Shown: piece by piece, positions 16,630 to 24,234 of the stretch
How positions within the stretch are numbered: the stretch's first letter is position 1
Layout of the letters: each line of letters starts with the position of its first letter
From: JBDHBD01 sp039586095
Lineage (GTDB): Bacteria; Gemmatimonadota; Gemmatimonadetes; Palauibacterales; Palauibacteraceae
DNA length: 36,869 bases
Direction: 5' to 3'
NCBI GenBank assembly: GCA_039586095.1
Contig: JBDHLB010000018.1
Span: 1-36,869, forward strand
Notes under the pieces: model-generated
Seen by the model: only the letters and a program-made list of their open reading frames with translations
Database searches by the model: none
What the model was told of the DNA's origin: nothing
Made by a program: the position numbers and the translations under genes

Positions 16630-16971
16630 GTGAAGATGGTCATCTTGATGTATCTGGAGGACGATGAGGCCTGTGTGACCCGCCTCCTGGCCGAGGAGGG
16701 CGTCGAAGCCTTCAACCGGCTCTCCATCGAAGGCTTCGCACCCGGCAGCCAGCGCGGCTGGTACGGCGAGGTCGCCCCCTACGAGTCGCAGATGATTCTG
16801 TCGCTGCTGCCGGACGAGGCGGCTGCCAGCCTCATGGAGGCCGTGTCTTCCTGCCGGGGAGTAGAGGACCCGCGGCACCCGATTCGAGCCGTCCAGCTCG
16901 CGGTCGAGCAGACGGCGGCCTGTCGCTGGGATCAGCCTTCGGGGGAAGGTCAGCAGATGCGGGGAAGCTGA
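16630..16971 (+). CDS. Small PII-like protein at the end of the efflux operon
   Basis: A 113-residue soluble protein starting at GTG 16630, with AGGAGG seven bases upstream; a longer frame from ATG 16552 lacks a site. It opens with MKMVILMYLEDDEACVTRLL, a beta strand and helix. A possible flexible loop follows (GFAPGSQRGWYGEV), then a second strand/helix (QMILSLLPDEAAASLMEAV) and HPIRAVQLAVEQ. This order of short strand, helix, exposed loop, strand and helix resembles PII-like (DUF3240-type) proteins encoded beside some RND cation pumps. It has Cys residues at both ends of the fold but no clear ATP-binding PII signature. It lies 100 bases after the RND gene on the same strand, and its last 22 bases overlap the 3' end of convergent hypE. 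The family call is tentative; the gene itself is well supported. Confidence 0.6.
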   Translation: MKMVILMYLEDDEACVTRLLAEEGVEAFNRLSIEGFAPGSQRGWYGEVAPYESQMILSLLPDEAAASLMEAVSSCRGVEDPRHPIRAVQLAVEQTAACRWDQPSGEGQQMRGS

Positions 16972-18002
16972 TCGCCCGGAAGCATGTCCACCACGCGGCG
17001 GCCCCCGACGCCCGTCTCCAGCACGACCATGCCGGCGTGCTCGTCGACGGCGCGGCCGATCACGACGCAGCCGGCCCCTGCGCTCTGACCGGCCATGACC
17101 TCGAGGGCTCGCTCGGCCGCGTGGCCATCCACCAGCGCCACAAGCACCCCCTCGTTCGCCACGTACAGGGGATCCAGCCCCAGCATTTCGCACGCCGCCA
17201 GCACCGGCCCGGGAACGGGTAACGCCGCCTCGATCAGCTGAATGCCCACCCGGCTCGCCGCGGCGATCTCGTTGAGCGCGCTGGCTAGGCCCCCTCGGGT
17301 CGGGTCCCGGAGCACTCGGATGGCGTCCCCCAGCTCTTCGCGCAGCGCGCGCACCAGTGGCCAGAGCGACGCCGTATCGCTCACGATCTCCGTCTCGAAT
17401 TCCAGACCCTCCCGGACCGCCATGACCGCAATCCCGTGCCGACCGACGGGGCCGCTCACCAGCACGGCGTCACCCGGCCGCGCGCGGTCGGGCGCCGGCT
17501 GGAAACCGGGGCTCAGCAGACCCACGCCGGTGGTGTTGATGAACATCCCGTCCGCCTTGCCGCGCTCGACCACCTTCGTGTCGCCCGTCACCAGCGGCAC
17601 GCCGGCGGCCCTGGCCGCGTGGGCCATCGAGGCGACGATCCGGTCCAGAGTGTCGAACGGAAGCCCCTCTTCGAGGATGAAGCCAGCCGAGAGATACAGC
17701 GGCTCGGCCCCCATCATCGCCACATCGTTCACCGTCCCGTGCACGGCCAGGGTCCCGATGTCACCCCCCGGAAACTCCAGCGGGCTCACGACGAAGGTGT
17801 CTGTAGAGATCGCGACCGATCGACCGTCGAGGTTCACGACGGCCGCATCTCCCAGCGCCTCGAGCGCCTCGTTGGCGAACGCCGGGAGAAACCGGTCGCG
17901 CAACAGCGTGGCGCTCATCTTGCCGCCGGACCCGTGACCCAGCTGCACCCGCTCGGGCGCCATCGGCGTGGGGCAGACGGGACCTTCGGCGAGCGACGAC
18001 AA
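16950..18002 (-). CDS. hypE: Hydrogenase maturation factor HypE
   Basis: A 350-residue enzyme that dehydrates a carbamoylated C-terminal cysteine to thiocyanate, the source of the CN- ligands of the [NiFe] site. The N-terminal ATP-binding part has LGHGSGGKM and DTFVVSPLEFPGGDIG. The PurM-like core continues through VSGPVGRHGIAVMA and RDPTRGGLASALNEIA. The protein ends exactly in PRIC, the required C-terminal Cys. TTG 18002 is proposed as the start because AGGAGG, built into the last codons of hypD, lies seven bases upstream; an in-frame ATG 16 codons further in has no such site and would give a slightly short HypE. It is last in the operon, and its 3' end overlaps the convergent PII-like gene by 22 bases. 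Confidence 0.94.
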   Translation of the reverse strand: MSSLAEGPVCPTPMAPERVQLGHGSGGKMSATLLRDRFLPAFANEALEALGDAAVVNLDGRSVAISTDTFVVSPLEFPGGDIGTLAVHGTVNDVAMMGAEPLYLSAGFILEEGLPFDTLDRIVASMAHAARAAGVPLVTGDTKVVERGKADGMFINTTGVGLLSPGFQPAPDRARPGDAVLVSGPVGRHGIAVMAVREGLEFETEIVSDTASLWPLVRALREELGDAIRVLRDPTRGGLASALNEIAAASRVGIQLIEAALPVPGPVLAACEMLGLDPLYVANEGVLVALVDGHAAERALEVMAGQSAGAGCVVIGRAVDEHAGMVVLETGVGGRRVVDMLPGDQLPRIC

Positions 18003-18004
18003 GG

Positions 18005-19123
18005 CTACGCCTCCTGTTCGACGGGCGCCGCGTCCATTCGGTATTGCCCGTAGTTGTAGTAGGCGGCGCACGCCCCCTCGGACGAGACCATCGGGGCTCC
18101 GAGCGGGTTCTCCGGGCTGCAGCGTGTGCCGAACGCGGGGCATCCCGTCGGCTTCAGACGGCCTCGCAACACGTCGCCGGCCCGGCATTCCGCGGATTCC
18201 GTGGCCTGTATGCCCTGGAGAGCGAACCTCCGCTCCGCATCGAAGGCGGCGAACTCCTGGCGCAGCCCCAGACCGCTTCCCGGGATGAGGCCGATCCCCC
18301 TCCACGGTCGGTCGACGAGCCGGAAGACGCGCGACACGAGCTCCTGCGCCGGCTCGTTGCCCTCGCGACGCACCGAGCGCACGTACTGATTCTCGACCTC
18401 CGCGCGCCCCTGCTCGAGCTGCTGCACGGCCATCCAGATTCCCTCGAGGATGTCGAGCGGCTCGAAGCCCGTGACGACGATCGGAACGCCGTATCGGGAC
18501 GCCAGCGGCTCGTACTCGGTCCACCCCATCACCGTGCAGACGTGACCCGCCGCCAGGAAGCCCTGGACACGGTTGTCCGGCGACTCGAGGATGGCCACCA
18601 TCGCGGGTGGCACGGTGACATGCGAGACGAGCACGCTGAAGTTCTTCACACCCAGCTCGCTCGCCCTCCAGACCGCCATCGCGTTGGCGGGCGCCGTTGT
18701 CTCGAAGCCGACCGCGAAGAACACGACCTCCTTGTCGGGGTTGCGGCGCGCGACGTCGAGCGCGTCGAGTGGCGAGTAGACCACTCGCACCTCGCCGCCC
18801 CGCGCCCGCACCTGCAACAGGTCGCACTCGCTGCCCGGAACGCGGAGCATGTCGCCGAACGACGTGAAGATGACGTCCGGTCGCCCGGCCAGATGAACCG
18901 CCCGATCGATCTGTTCGAGTGGTGTGACGCACACGGGGCAACCGGGCCCGTGAATCATCTCGACCGCGTCCGACAGCAGCTCGTTCAGCCCCTGCTTGAC
19001 GATCGTGTGGGTCTGCCCCCCACATACCTCCATCAACACCCAGCGCCGGGTCGCCGTGTCCGCGATCTTGCCCAGGAGCGTCCGGGCGAGCTTCGGGTCC
19101 CGGTACTCGCTCAGGTACTTCAC
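18005..19123 (-). CDS. hypD: Hydrogenase maturation factor HypD
   Basis: A 372-residue [4Fe-4S] protein that, with HypC, assembles the Fe(CN)2CO unit. Signature segments are MEVCGGQTHTIVKQG (iron-binding Cys), IHGPGCPVCVTP (redox CxxC), FFAVGFETTAPANA, GHVCTVMGWTEYEP and the C-terminal Cys set for the iron-sulfur cluster (AECRAG, GCPAFGTRCSPENPLG, GACAAYY). GTG 19123 is chosen because GGAG lies seven bases upstream and the protein then opens with the family's VKYLSEYRDP. The upstream part of the frame is hypC read out of frame. The start overlaps the hypC stop (GTGA), and the last codons hold the ribosome binding site of hypE. Confidence 0.96.
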   Translation of the reverse strand: MKYLSEYRDPKLARTLLGKIADTATRRWVLMEVCGGQTHTIVKQGLNELLSDAVEMIHGPGCPVCVTPLEQIDRAVHLAGRPDVIFTSFGDMLRVPGSECDLLQVRARGGEVRVVYSPLDALDVARRNPDKEVVFFAVGFETTAPANAMAVWRASELGVKNFSVLVSHVTVPPAMVAILESPDNRVQGFLAAGHVCTVMGWTEYEPLASRYGVPIVVTGFEPLDILEGIWMAVQQLEQGRAEVENQYVRSVRREGNEPAQELVSRVFRLVDRPWRGIGLIPGSGLGLRQEFAAFDAERRFALQGIQATESAECRAGDVLRGRLKPTGCPAFGTRCSPENPLGAPMVSSEGACAAYYNYGQYRMDAAPVEQEA

Positions 19124-19470
19124 GGATTGTCTCCGTCTCCCGGCGACCCTGGCCCGCCCAGAGGTTGCGACTCGTCTTGCACCCCGGGCACGTCGACGGA
19201 CTCCGCCTGGTCCGCCACCTCCTTGATCCACTCGAGCTCGTCCAGCTGGCTCATCTCGCGCAGGATCTCGAACGTCCGCCTGGCCTCGTCCTCGTCCACC
19301 CTGGAGATCGCGAACCCGACGTGCACGATCGCGTAGTCGCCCACCTCCACCTCGTCGGCCACATAGGCAAGGCACACCTCACGGCGGACACCCCCGAAGT
19401 CGACCACTCCCATCGCCAGCGCGCCGTCGCGTCGTATCTCCGTGATGCGGCCCGGAATCCCCAGACACAT
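19120..19470 (-). CDS. hypC: Hydrogenase assembly chaperone HypC
   Basis: A 116-residue chaperone that carries the Fe(CN)2CO unit with HypD and hands it to the large-subunit precursor. It opens MCLGIPGRI; Cys2 is the essential iron ligand. The beta-barrel core (VDFGGVRREVCLAYV, VEVGDYAIVHVGFAI) and the helix after DEDEARRTFEILREM are canonical. It is longer than usual (75-95) because of an acidic, Gly/Pro-rich tail after residue 85. ATG 19470 has GGAGG eight bases upstream. It starts three bases after the hypF stop and overlaps hypD. Confidence 0.95.
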   Translation of the reverse strand: MCLGIPGRITEIRRDGALAMGVVDFGGVRREVCLAYVADEVEVGDYAIVHVGFAISRVDEDEARRTFEILREMSQLDELEWIKEVADQAESVDVPGVQDESQPLGGPGSPGDGDNP

Positions 19471-19473
19471 GCG

Positions 19474-21918
19474 CTATGCCTCCACTTCACGATGCAGCGT
19501 CGCGGCGGCCACAGCCGCCTGACCATAGCTGATCCCGCCGTCGTTGGGGCTCAGCGCCCGTGGCGTCAGCGCCCGCAGGCCCCTCTGCTGAAGCCGCGCC
19601 GTCACCGATGCGAGCAGGCGGGCGTTCTGGAAACAACCCCCGCCCAACGCGACGGCCTCGAGGCCCGTAAGCTCACACGCCCGGGCCGCCACCTCGACGG
19701 CAGCCGCTGCCACGCTTTCGTGGAACCGGGCGGCCAGATCGGCCCGATCCTCTCCCGCCGCGATCCGCTGCCCGAGCGAGATGAGGAGCGGCAGCGGATC
19801 GAGGACCCAGTGCGTCCGCGGTGCGCGTGAGGAGCCGAGCGACGCACCGGAAGCGCCAGCGAGCTCGTCCCCGTTGTGCGTCGACGGGACCGGTCGGCCT
19901 CCCGGAAGCAGTCCCGCGTCGACGACGGGGAAGGGGAGCGGCTCAGCGGGCCGCGTGCCCGCCAGCGCCTCGAGCTCCATCGCCGCCTGACCCTCGTAAC
20001 GGGCCACTCTTCGTACACCCAGCACGGCCGCGGCCGCGTCGAACAGACGACCCAGTGATGAGGCGAGCGGCGCGTTGAGTCGCCGCTCGATCTGCCGCTC
20101 GGCCAGGCTGCGCTCCCGCTCCGAGACTCTGTCGAGCGCCAGCTCGAAAGCCGGGCCGGCGTCCGGCTCCAGGGACAGATAGCCCAGCGCCGTGCGCCAG
20201 GGACGGCGCATGGCGAGGTCCGATCCGGGCAGGGGAGCGTACCGGAGGTGGGCGAGTCGTTCGTAGTGCACCAGGTCGCTGACCAGCACCTCCGCACCCC
20301 AGACGTTGCCGTCGTCGCCGTACCCCGTGCCGTCGAACGCCAGCCCGATGACGGGACCCGAGATGCCGTGTTCGGCGGCTACGCCGGCGATGTGCGCATG
20401 GTGGTGCTGGATGTCCAGGATCCTGGCGAGATTCAACTCTTCGGCCAGACGGGTGGACAGGTAGCCCGGGTGCTTGTCGCGCACAGCCACCTCAGGCCGG
20501 ATCGCGAACAGCGTCTCGTATCGCTCGAGCGTGTCCTGGAAGTGCTCCAGTGTCTCGATGTTCTCGAGGTCCCCGACGTGCTGACTCACGTAGGCACTGT
20601 GATCATGAACCAGCGTGAACGTGTTCTTGAGGTGCGGGCCCACCGCGACCAGCGGCACCGGCGCCGCGACCGGAAGGGCGATCGGGAGCGGAGCGTAACC
20701 GCGGGCTCGCCGCAGAAACACGGGCTGGCCGGCGACCACACGTAGCACGCTGTCGTCGTACCGTGAGACGATCTCCCGGTCGTGCAGGAGAAAGGCGTCG
20801 GCGATGCGCTGCAGACGCCGCTCCGCCTCGTCGTTGGAGATCGCGATCGGCTCTTCGGACAGGTTACCGCTGGTCATGACGAGCGGGCGCCCCACGCGCT
20901 CGAGCAGCAGCACGTGCAGCGGCGTGTACGCCAGCATCAGACCCACCGTGTCTAGACAGGGCGCGACGGCCCTGGCGATCGGAGCGTCGGGCCGGCGCCG
21001 CAACAGAACGATCGGCCGCTCCCGCGATGTGAGCAGCGCCTCCTCCTCCGGTCCGACCTCGCCCAGCCGTCTCGCCTCCTCGAGCGTTCCCACCATGACG
21101 GCCAGCGGCTTCGCTTCACGCGCCTTGCGGCGACGAAGGCGTCGTACGGCCGCGTCGTTCGTCGCGTCGGCGGCCAGGTGGAAGCCGCCCAGGCCGCGCA
21201 CCGCGAGAATCTCGCCCTCCAGGAGCCGCTCGACGGCTTCGTCCAGCACACGCCGGGGCTCCGGCGTCTTCCCCGTGACGCCCTGTTGCGTATCGAGCGT
21301 TTGCAATGGGGGTGTCGATCCCGATTTCGGCTCGGCGAGCCAGATACGGGGCCCGCACGCCGGGCAGCTGTTCGTCTCGGAGTGGTATCGCCGATCCGAC
21401 GGCGTGGCGTACTCGGCGAGACAGGTCGGACACTGCTCGAACACGCGCATGCTCGTGCGCTCGCGGTCGTACGGCATCGTCTCGATGACCGTGTAGCGGG
21501 GACCGCAGTCCGTACAGGTGATGAACGGATATCCGTGACGCCGGTCCGCCGGGTCTGTCAGCTCCGCCGCACAGGGATCGCAGATCGCCACATCCGGCGA
21601 CACGGGCAGCCGGCGCGCCGGCTGCGAGGCGCTGGGCGCGATCTCGAACCCCTCGAGGCCCAGCGGCTCGAAGTCCGTACGGCGCAGCTCGTCGATCGAC
21701 GCAAGCGGCGGAGCATCCGTGGTCAGACCCGCCACGAAGGCGTCCAGCGCATCACCAGGTCCTTCCACCTCGATGAACACCGAGCCCGACTCGTTGCGGA
21801 CACGGCCGGCCAGGCCGTGCCGGATCGCCAGACGGTGCACGAAGGGGCGGAACCCCACGCCCTGCACGACGCCGCGCAGGTGGAGCCGCAACCCCTGGAG
21901 CTGTGTCGAGGAGGGCAC
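19474..21918 (-). CDS. hypF: Carbamoyltransferase HypF
   Basis: An 814-residue enzyme that makes carbamoyl-AMP from carbamoyl phosphate and transfers the carbamoyl group to the HypE C-terminal Cys. Domains in order: acylphosphatase (GVVQGVGFRPFVHRL, about 10-100); two zinc fingers (CDPCAAELTD...CTDC and CPTCLAEYAT...CPAC); YrdC-like domain (FHLAADATNDAAVRRLRRRK, PIVLLRRR, VMTSGNLSEEPIA); and a Kae1/TsaD-like domain with metal-binding HHHAHIAGV and, near the end, LGGGCFQN. The Cys-x2-Cys-x18-Cys-x2-Cys pattern of both fingers is intact. Start is GTG 21918; only a weak ribosome binding site is visible. It sits between hypB and hypC rather than first, with 61 bases after hypB. Confidence 0.96.
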   Translation of the reverse strand: MPSSTQLQGLRLHLRGVVQGVGFRPFVHRLAIRHGLAGRVRNESGSVFIEVEGPGDALDAFVAGLTTDAPPLASIDELRRTDFEPLGLEGFEIAPSASQPARRLPVSPDVAICDPCAAELTDPADRRHGYPFITCTDCGPRYTVIETMPYDRERTSMRVFEQCPTCLAEYATPSDRRYHSETNSCPACGPRIWLAEPKSGSTPPLQTLDTQQGVTGKTPEPRRVLDEAVERLLEGEILAVRGLGGFHLAADATNDAAVRRLRRRKAREAKPLAVMVGTLEEARRLGEVGPEEEALLTSRERPIVLLRRRPDAPIARAVAPCLDTVGLMLAYTPLHVLLLERVGRPLVMTSGNLSEEPIAISNDEAERRLQRIADAFLLHDREIVSRYDDSVLRVVAGQPVFLRRARGYAPLPIALPVAAPVPLVAVGPHLKNTFTLVHDHSAYVSQHVGDLENIETLEHFQDTLERYETLFAIRPEVAVRDKHPGYLSTRLAEELNLARILDIQHHHAHIAGVAAEHGISGPVIGLAFDGTGYGDDGNVWGAEVLVSDLVHYERLAHLRYAPLPGSDLAMRRPWRTALGYLSLEPDAGPAFELALDRVSERERSLAERQIERRLNAPLASSLGRLFDAAAAVLGVRRVARYEGQAAMELEALAGTRPAEPLPFPVVDAGLLPGGRPVPSTHNGDELAGASGASLGSSRAPRTHWVLDPLPLLISLGQRIAAGEDRADLAARFHESVAAAAVEVAARACELTGLEAVALGGGCFQNARLLASVTARLQQRGLRALTPRALSPNDGGISYGQAAVAAATLHREVEA

Positions 21919-21979
21919 GTCCGTCTCGTTCTCCCGTCCGACTCGTGCGTCACGTCGTCCGGCCGGCCGCAGCGCCGAC

Positions 21980-22657
21980 TTACCGGGGCTCGCCCCGGGC
22001 TTCCGCCGTCTGTTGCCTGAGAAAGCCGAACCACTCGTCCAGTCCCTCTCCCGTGAGGGCCGAGGTCAAAAAGAACCCGAGCCGGGGGTTCACGCCACGG
22101 GCAAACTCCATCGCCCGCTCGACCGAGAAGGGGACATGTGGAAGCAGATCGATCTTGTTGATGACTGTGTGGGTCGCGACCTGGAACATCTTCGGATACT
22201 TGACCGGCTTGTCCTCACCCTCCGGGACGGAGAAGATCACGACCTTCGCCGTCTCGCCGAGATCCCAGCTCGCCGGGCACACCAGGTTGCCCACGTTTTC
22301 GATGAACAGAAGGTCTGTCTCGTCGAGGTCGATCGCCTCGACCGCCTCGAGCAGTTGCCGAGCGTCCATGTGGCAGGCGCCGCCGGTCACCACGGCCTGC
22401 ACCAGCCGGTCGGTGTGCGCCGCGAGACGGTCCGCGTCGTTTCGGGTCTGCACGTCGCCCGTCACCACGGCGATCCGTAGCTCCTCCCCCAGAGCGTCCA
22501 GGGTCCGCTCGAGAAGGAGCGTCTTCCCGGCCCCCGGCGACGAGACGAGGTTGAGGGCGGACACCCGGGACTCCCGGAGCCGGCCACGCACCTCGTCCGC
22601 GAGCTCATCGTTGCGGGCCATCACCCGCTCTCGAACCTCAATCGTCCGGACGGCCAT
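21980..22657 (-). CDS. hypB: Nickel-incorporation GTPase HypB
   Basis: A 225-residue SIMIBI-class GTPase that powers nickel insertion into the hydrogenase large subunit. P-loop SSPGAGKT (39-46), GDVQTRND (67-74), FIENVGNLVCP (118-128) and INKIDLLP form the nucleotide site. The G-domain metal site is intact: Cys95-His96 in GGACHMD and Cys127 in NLVCP. The N-terminal high-affinity motif CxxCGC and the His-rich stretch found in many HypB proteins are both absent; the protein begins almost at the G-domain. ATG 22657 has GGAGG six bases upstream, and the first 20 bases overlap hypA. The partner HypA is itself reduced (see that entry). Confidence 0.96.
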   Translation of the reverse strand: MAVRTIEVRERVMARNDELADEVRGRLRESRVSALNLVSSPGAGKTLLLERTLDALGEELRIAVVTGDVQTRNDADRLAAHTDRLVQAVVTGGACHMDARQLLEAVEAIDLDETDLLFIENVGNLVCPASWDLGETAKVVIFSVPEGEDKPVKYPKMFQVATHTVINKIDLLPHVPFSVERAMEFARGVNPRLGFFLTSALTGEGLDEWFGFLRQQTAEARGEPR

Positions 22658-22898
22658 CGTCCACCTCCAGGTACAGGACTCTCAGGTCGTCGCCGGGCAC
22701 ACGGGTCAACACGGGTCGCGCACGGCCGAACGGGGGATGCGAGAACAGCGCCTCCAGGCAGAACTCCAGGCTGCCGAACTCGACCCCCGCCTGCTCGCCG
22801 ACCTCCACGCCGACCTCGACCACGTCGGCCAGACCGTCGCGCCCCACGTGGTCCTCCGCGATGCGGCACACCTCCAGGGCGATGCTCATCTCGTGCAC
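22638..22898 (-). CDS. hypA: HypA-like nickel chaperone lacking the zinc domain
   Basis: An 86-residue protein starting at GTG 22898, giving the canonical N-terminus M-H-E-M-S with nickel-ligand His2. The helical/beta core is normal: MHEMSIALEVCRIAEDHV, VVEVGVEVGEQAGVEFGSLE, FCLEALFSHPPFG. The usual zinc domain of about 35 residues with two CxxC pairs is missing. The strand PVLTRVP joins directly to GDDLRVLYLEVDDG, which matches the closing strand of normal HypA. No Cys occurs after residue 50, and the reading frame shows no frameshift. Normal HypA is about 113 residues. The gene sits between the maturation protease and hypB, overlapping hypB by 20 bases. Confidence 0.85.
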   Translation of the reverse strand: MHEMSIALEVCRIAEDHVGRDGLADVVEVGVEVGEQAGVEFGSLEFCLEALFSHPPFGRARPVLTRVPGDDLRVLYLEVDDGRPDD

Positions 22899-22906
22899 GC
22901 GGAAAC

Positions 22907-23464
22907 TTACTGGCTCGGGGAGTCCTGTGGGGGACGAGGCGGAGCCGCGCGATCGGGGCCCGAGCCGGCGGGAGCGGAGGGCCCGGGGTGAGCCTCGTGC
23001 CCCCACGCCTCAAGACGCCGAATGGTCTCCTCGATCAGCCTCGCGAGCCCCGCACTGACCGCCGGACCCAACTCGGTCGACATCTCGACCTTTTCGGGCT
23101 GCAGGCCGAGCACAACCAGCTCCTCGGGAAGCGTGCCCCGGAATTCGGCCAGGGCGATCACCTCGCGCAGGTCGATCTGGTGCGGCGAGACCTTGGCGGA
23201 GAGGAAGCGCGGGATCTCGTCCCCTTCGAGGACCACGAGGCTGCCCGGCTCGCCACTGGCGTGGATCGCGTCCAGGATGAGGACCCGCCGGGCGGCCTCC
23301 AGAAACGGAAGCAGGTTCATGCCCCACGTGCCCCCGTCCACCAGCTCGACGTGCGGCTCGAATCGATAGGAATCGCGCAGATGCTCGAGGGCGACGAGGC
23401 CGAGGCCGTCGTCGCCCATGAGTGGACTGCCCACGCCGATCACGATGGTCTCGTGCGTAGGCAC
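22907..23464 (-). CDS. hyaD: [NiFe]-hydrogenase maturation endopeptidase (HyaD/HybD family)
   Basis: A 185-residue nickel-dependent protease that removes the C-terminal extension of the large subunit after metal insertion. The fold signature is IVIGVGSPLMGDDGLGLVAL, then VELVDGGTWGMNLLPFLE, VLILDAIHA and SPHQIDLREVIALAE. The three nickel-recognising side chains are conserved in position: an acidic residue in GDDG (Glu in HybD, Asp here), the Asp of ILDA and the His of SPHQ. The last 30 residues are Pro/Ser-rich and look disordered. The start is GTG 23464, six bases after the hyaC stop. Its substrate is presumably HyaB, two genes upstream. Confidence 0.92.
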   Translation of the reverse strand: MPTHETIVIGVGSPLMGDDGLGLVALEHLRDSYRFEPHVELVDGGTWGMNLLPFLEAARRVLILDAIHASGEPGSLVVLEGDEIPRFLSAKVSPHQIDLREVIALAEFRGTLPEELVVLGLQPEKVEMSTELGPAVSAGLARLIEETIRRLEAWGHEAHPGPSAPAGSGPDRAAPPRPPQDSPSQ

Positions 23465-23469
23465 GATCC

Positions 23470-24234
23470 CTATCGCTTGCGACGCTTCAGGTCCTCGTAC
23501 TCGAGGTCCGTGCGCACGAACTTGCCGCCGGTCACCATCGAGGAGATGAGTCCCTCACGCTCCGTCACGTCCGCCCGGAGCGAGAAGTAGACGTGAACCG
23601 GGATGTAGATTACGAACAGCCACGCCGCCGTGTGGTGCCAGAAGCGCACTACCTGGGCGCCTCCCATGAGGTTGGCGACCCACCCGAAGGTGGTATAGAA
23701 GAAACCGCCGGGGTTGGACTGTCCGTACATCGCGAACCCGCTGAAGATCATGAACGTGGCCACCACATAGATGAAGCTGTATGCGGTCTGCGCCATCGGG
23801 TTGTGTCCGAGGAAGTGCGGGGCCTTCTCCGATTCCACGAGGAGATAGGCCTTCACCGTCTTGAAGAAGCTAGTCACGTCCCGGCCGCTCGTCGGGAGGA
23901 TCGCCGGCAGCCGCTCGAACCGGTTCCCGTTGAACGCCAGATACGTCCTCACCATGGCGGCCGCTACGAACCAGCCGGCGCCGACGAAGTGCAGGAAGCG
24001 GATCGTCCCCATCAGGTAGTGGGAGCTCGCCTCCCCGCCGGTCATGAACACGGGCCGACCGATGTAGAAGCCGGTCACGGCCAGAAACAGGATCGCGACC
24101 ACCGAGATCCAGTGGATGGCGCGCAAGGGCCAGGACCACAGGTCGACCCACTTGTACTCGTGCCGCCCGGTCGCGGCGTCGGCGCCGCTGACGACCAGAC
24201 GACGTCTTTCGGCTTCGCCGCCTGTCGCTTCCAT
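23470..24234 (-). CDS. hyaC: Hydrogenase cytochrome b subunit (HyaC/HupC type)
   Basis: A 254-residue integral membrane diheme cytochrome b that takes electrons from the hydrogenase small subunit and reduces quinone. Four membrane helices are apparent: about 38-60, 78-100, 150-172 and 195-220. Likely heme ligands are His41 (LRAIHWISVV), His82 (RFLHFVGAG), His200/His201 (RFWHHTAAW) and His214 (IPVHVYFSLR). The C-terminal ADVTEREGLISSMVTGGKF matches the cytoplasmic end of the family. ATG 24234 shares one base with the hyaB stop (TAATG). An upstream in-frame ATG would lie inside hyaB and is less likely. Its presence shows that the hydrogenase is quinone-linked and membrane-bound. Confidence 0.94.
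   Translation of the reverse strand: MEATGGEAERRRLVVSGADAATGRHEYKWVDLWSWPLRAIHWISVVAILFLAVTGFYIGRPVFMTGGEASSHYLMGTIRFLHFVGAGWFVAAAMVRTYLAFNGNRFERLPAILPTSGRDVTSFFKTVKAYLLVESEKAPHFLGHNPMAQTAYSFIYVVATFMIFSGFAMYGQSNPGGFFYTTFGWVANLMGGAQVVRFWHHTAAWLFVIYIPVHVYFSLRADVTEREGLISSMVTGGKFVRTDLEYEDLKRRKR

Noticed and set aside
14340..16727. A 795-residue minus-strand open frame opposite the RND gene
   Set aside because: His/Asp/Arg-rich mirror of RND codons with no domain or ribosome binding site.
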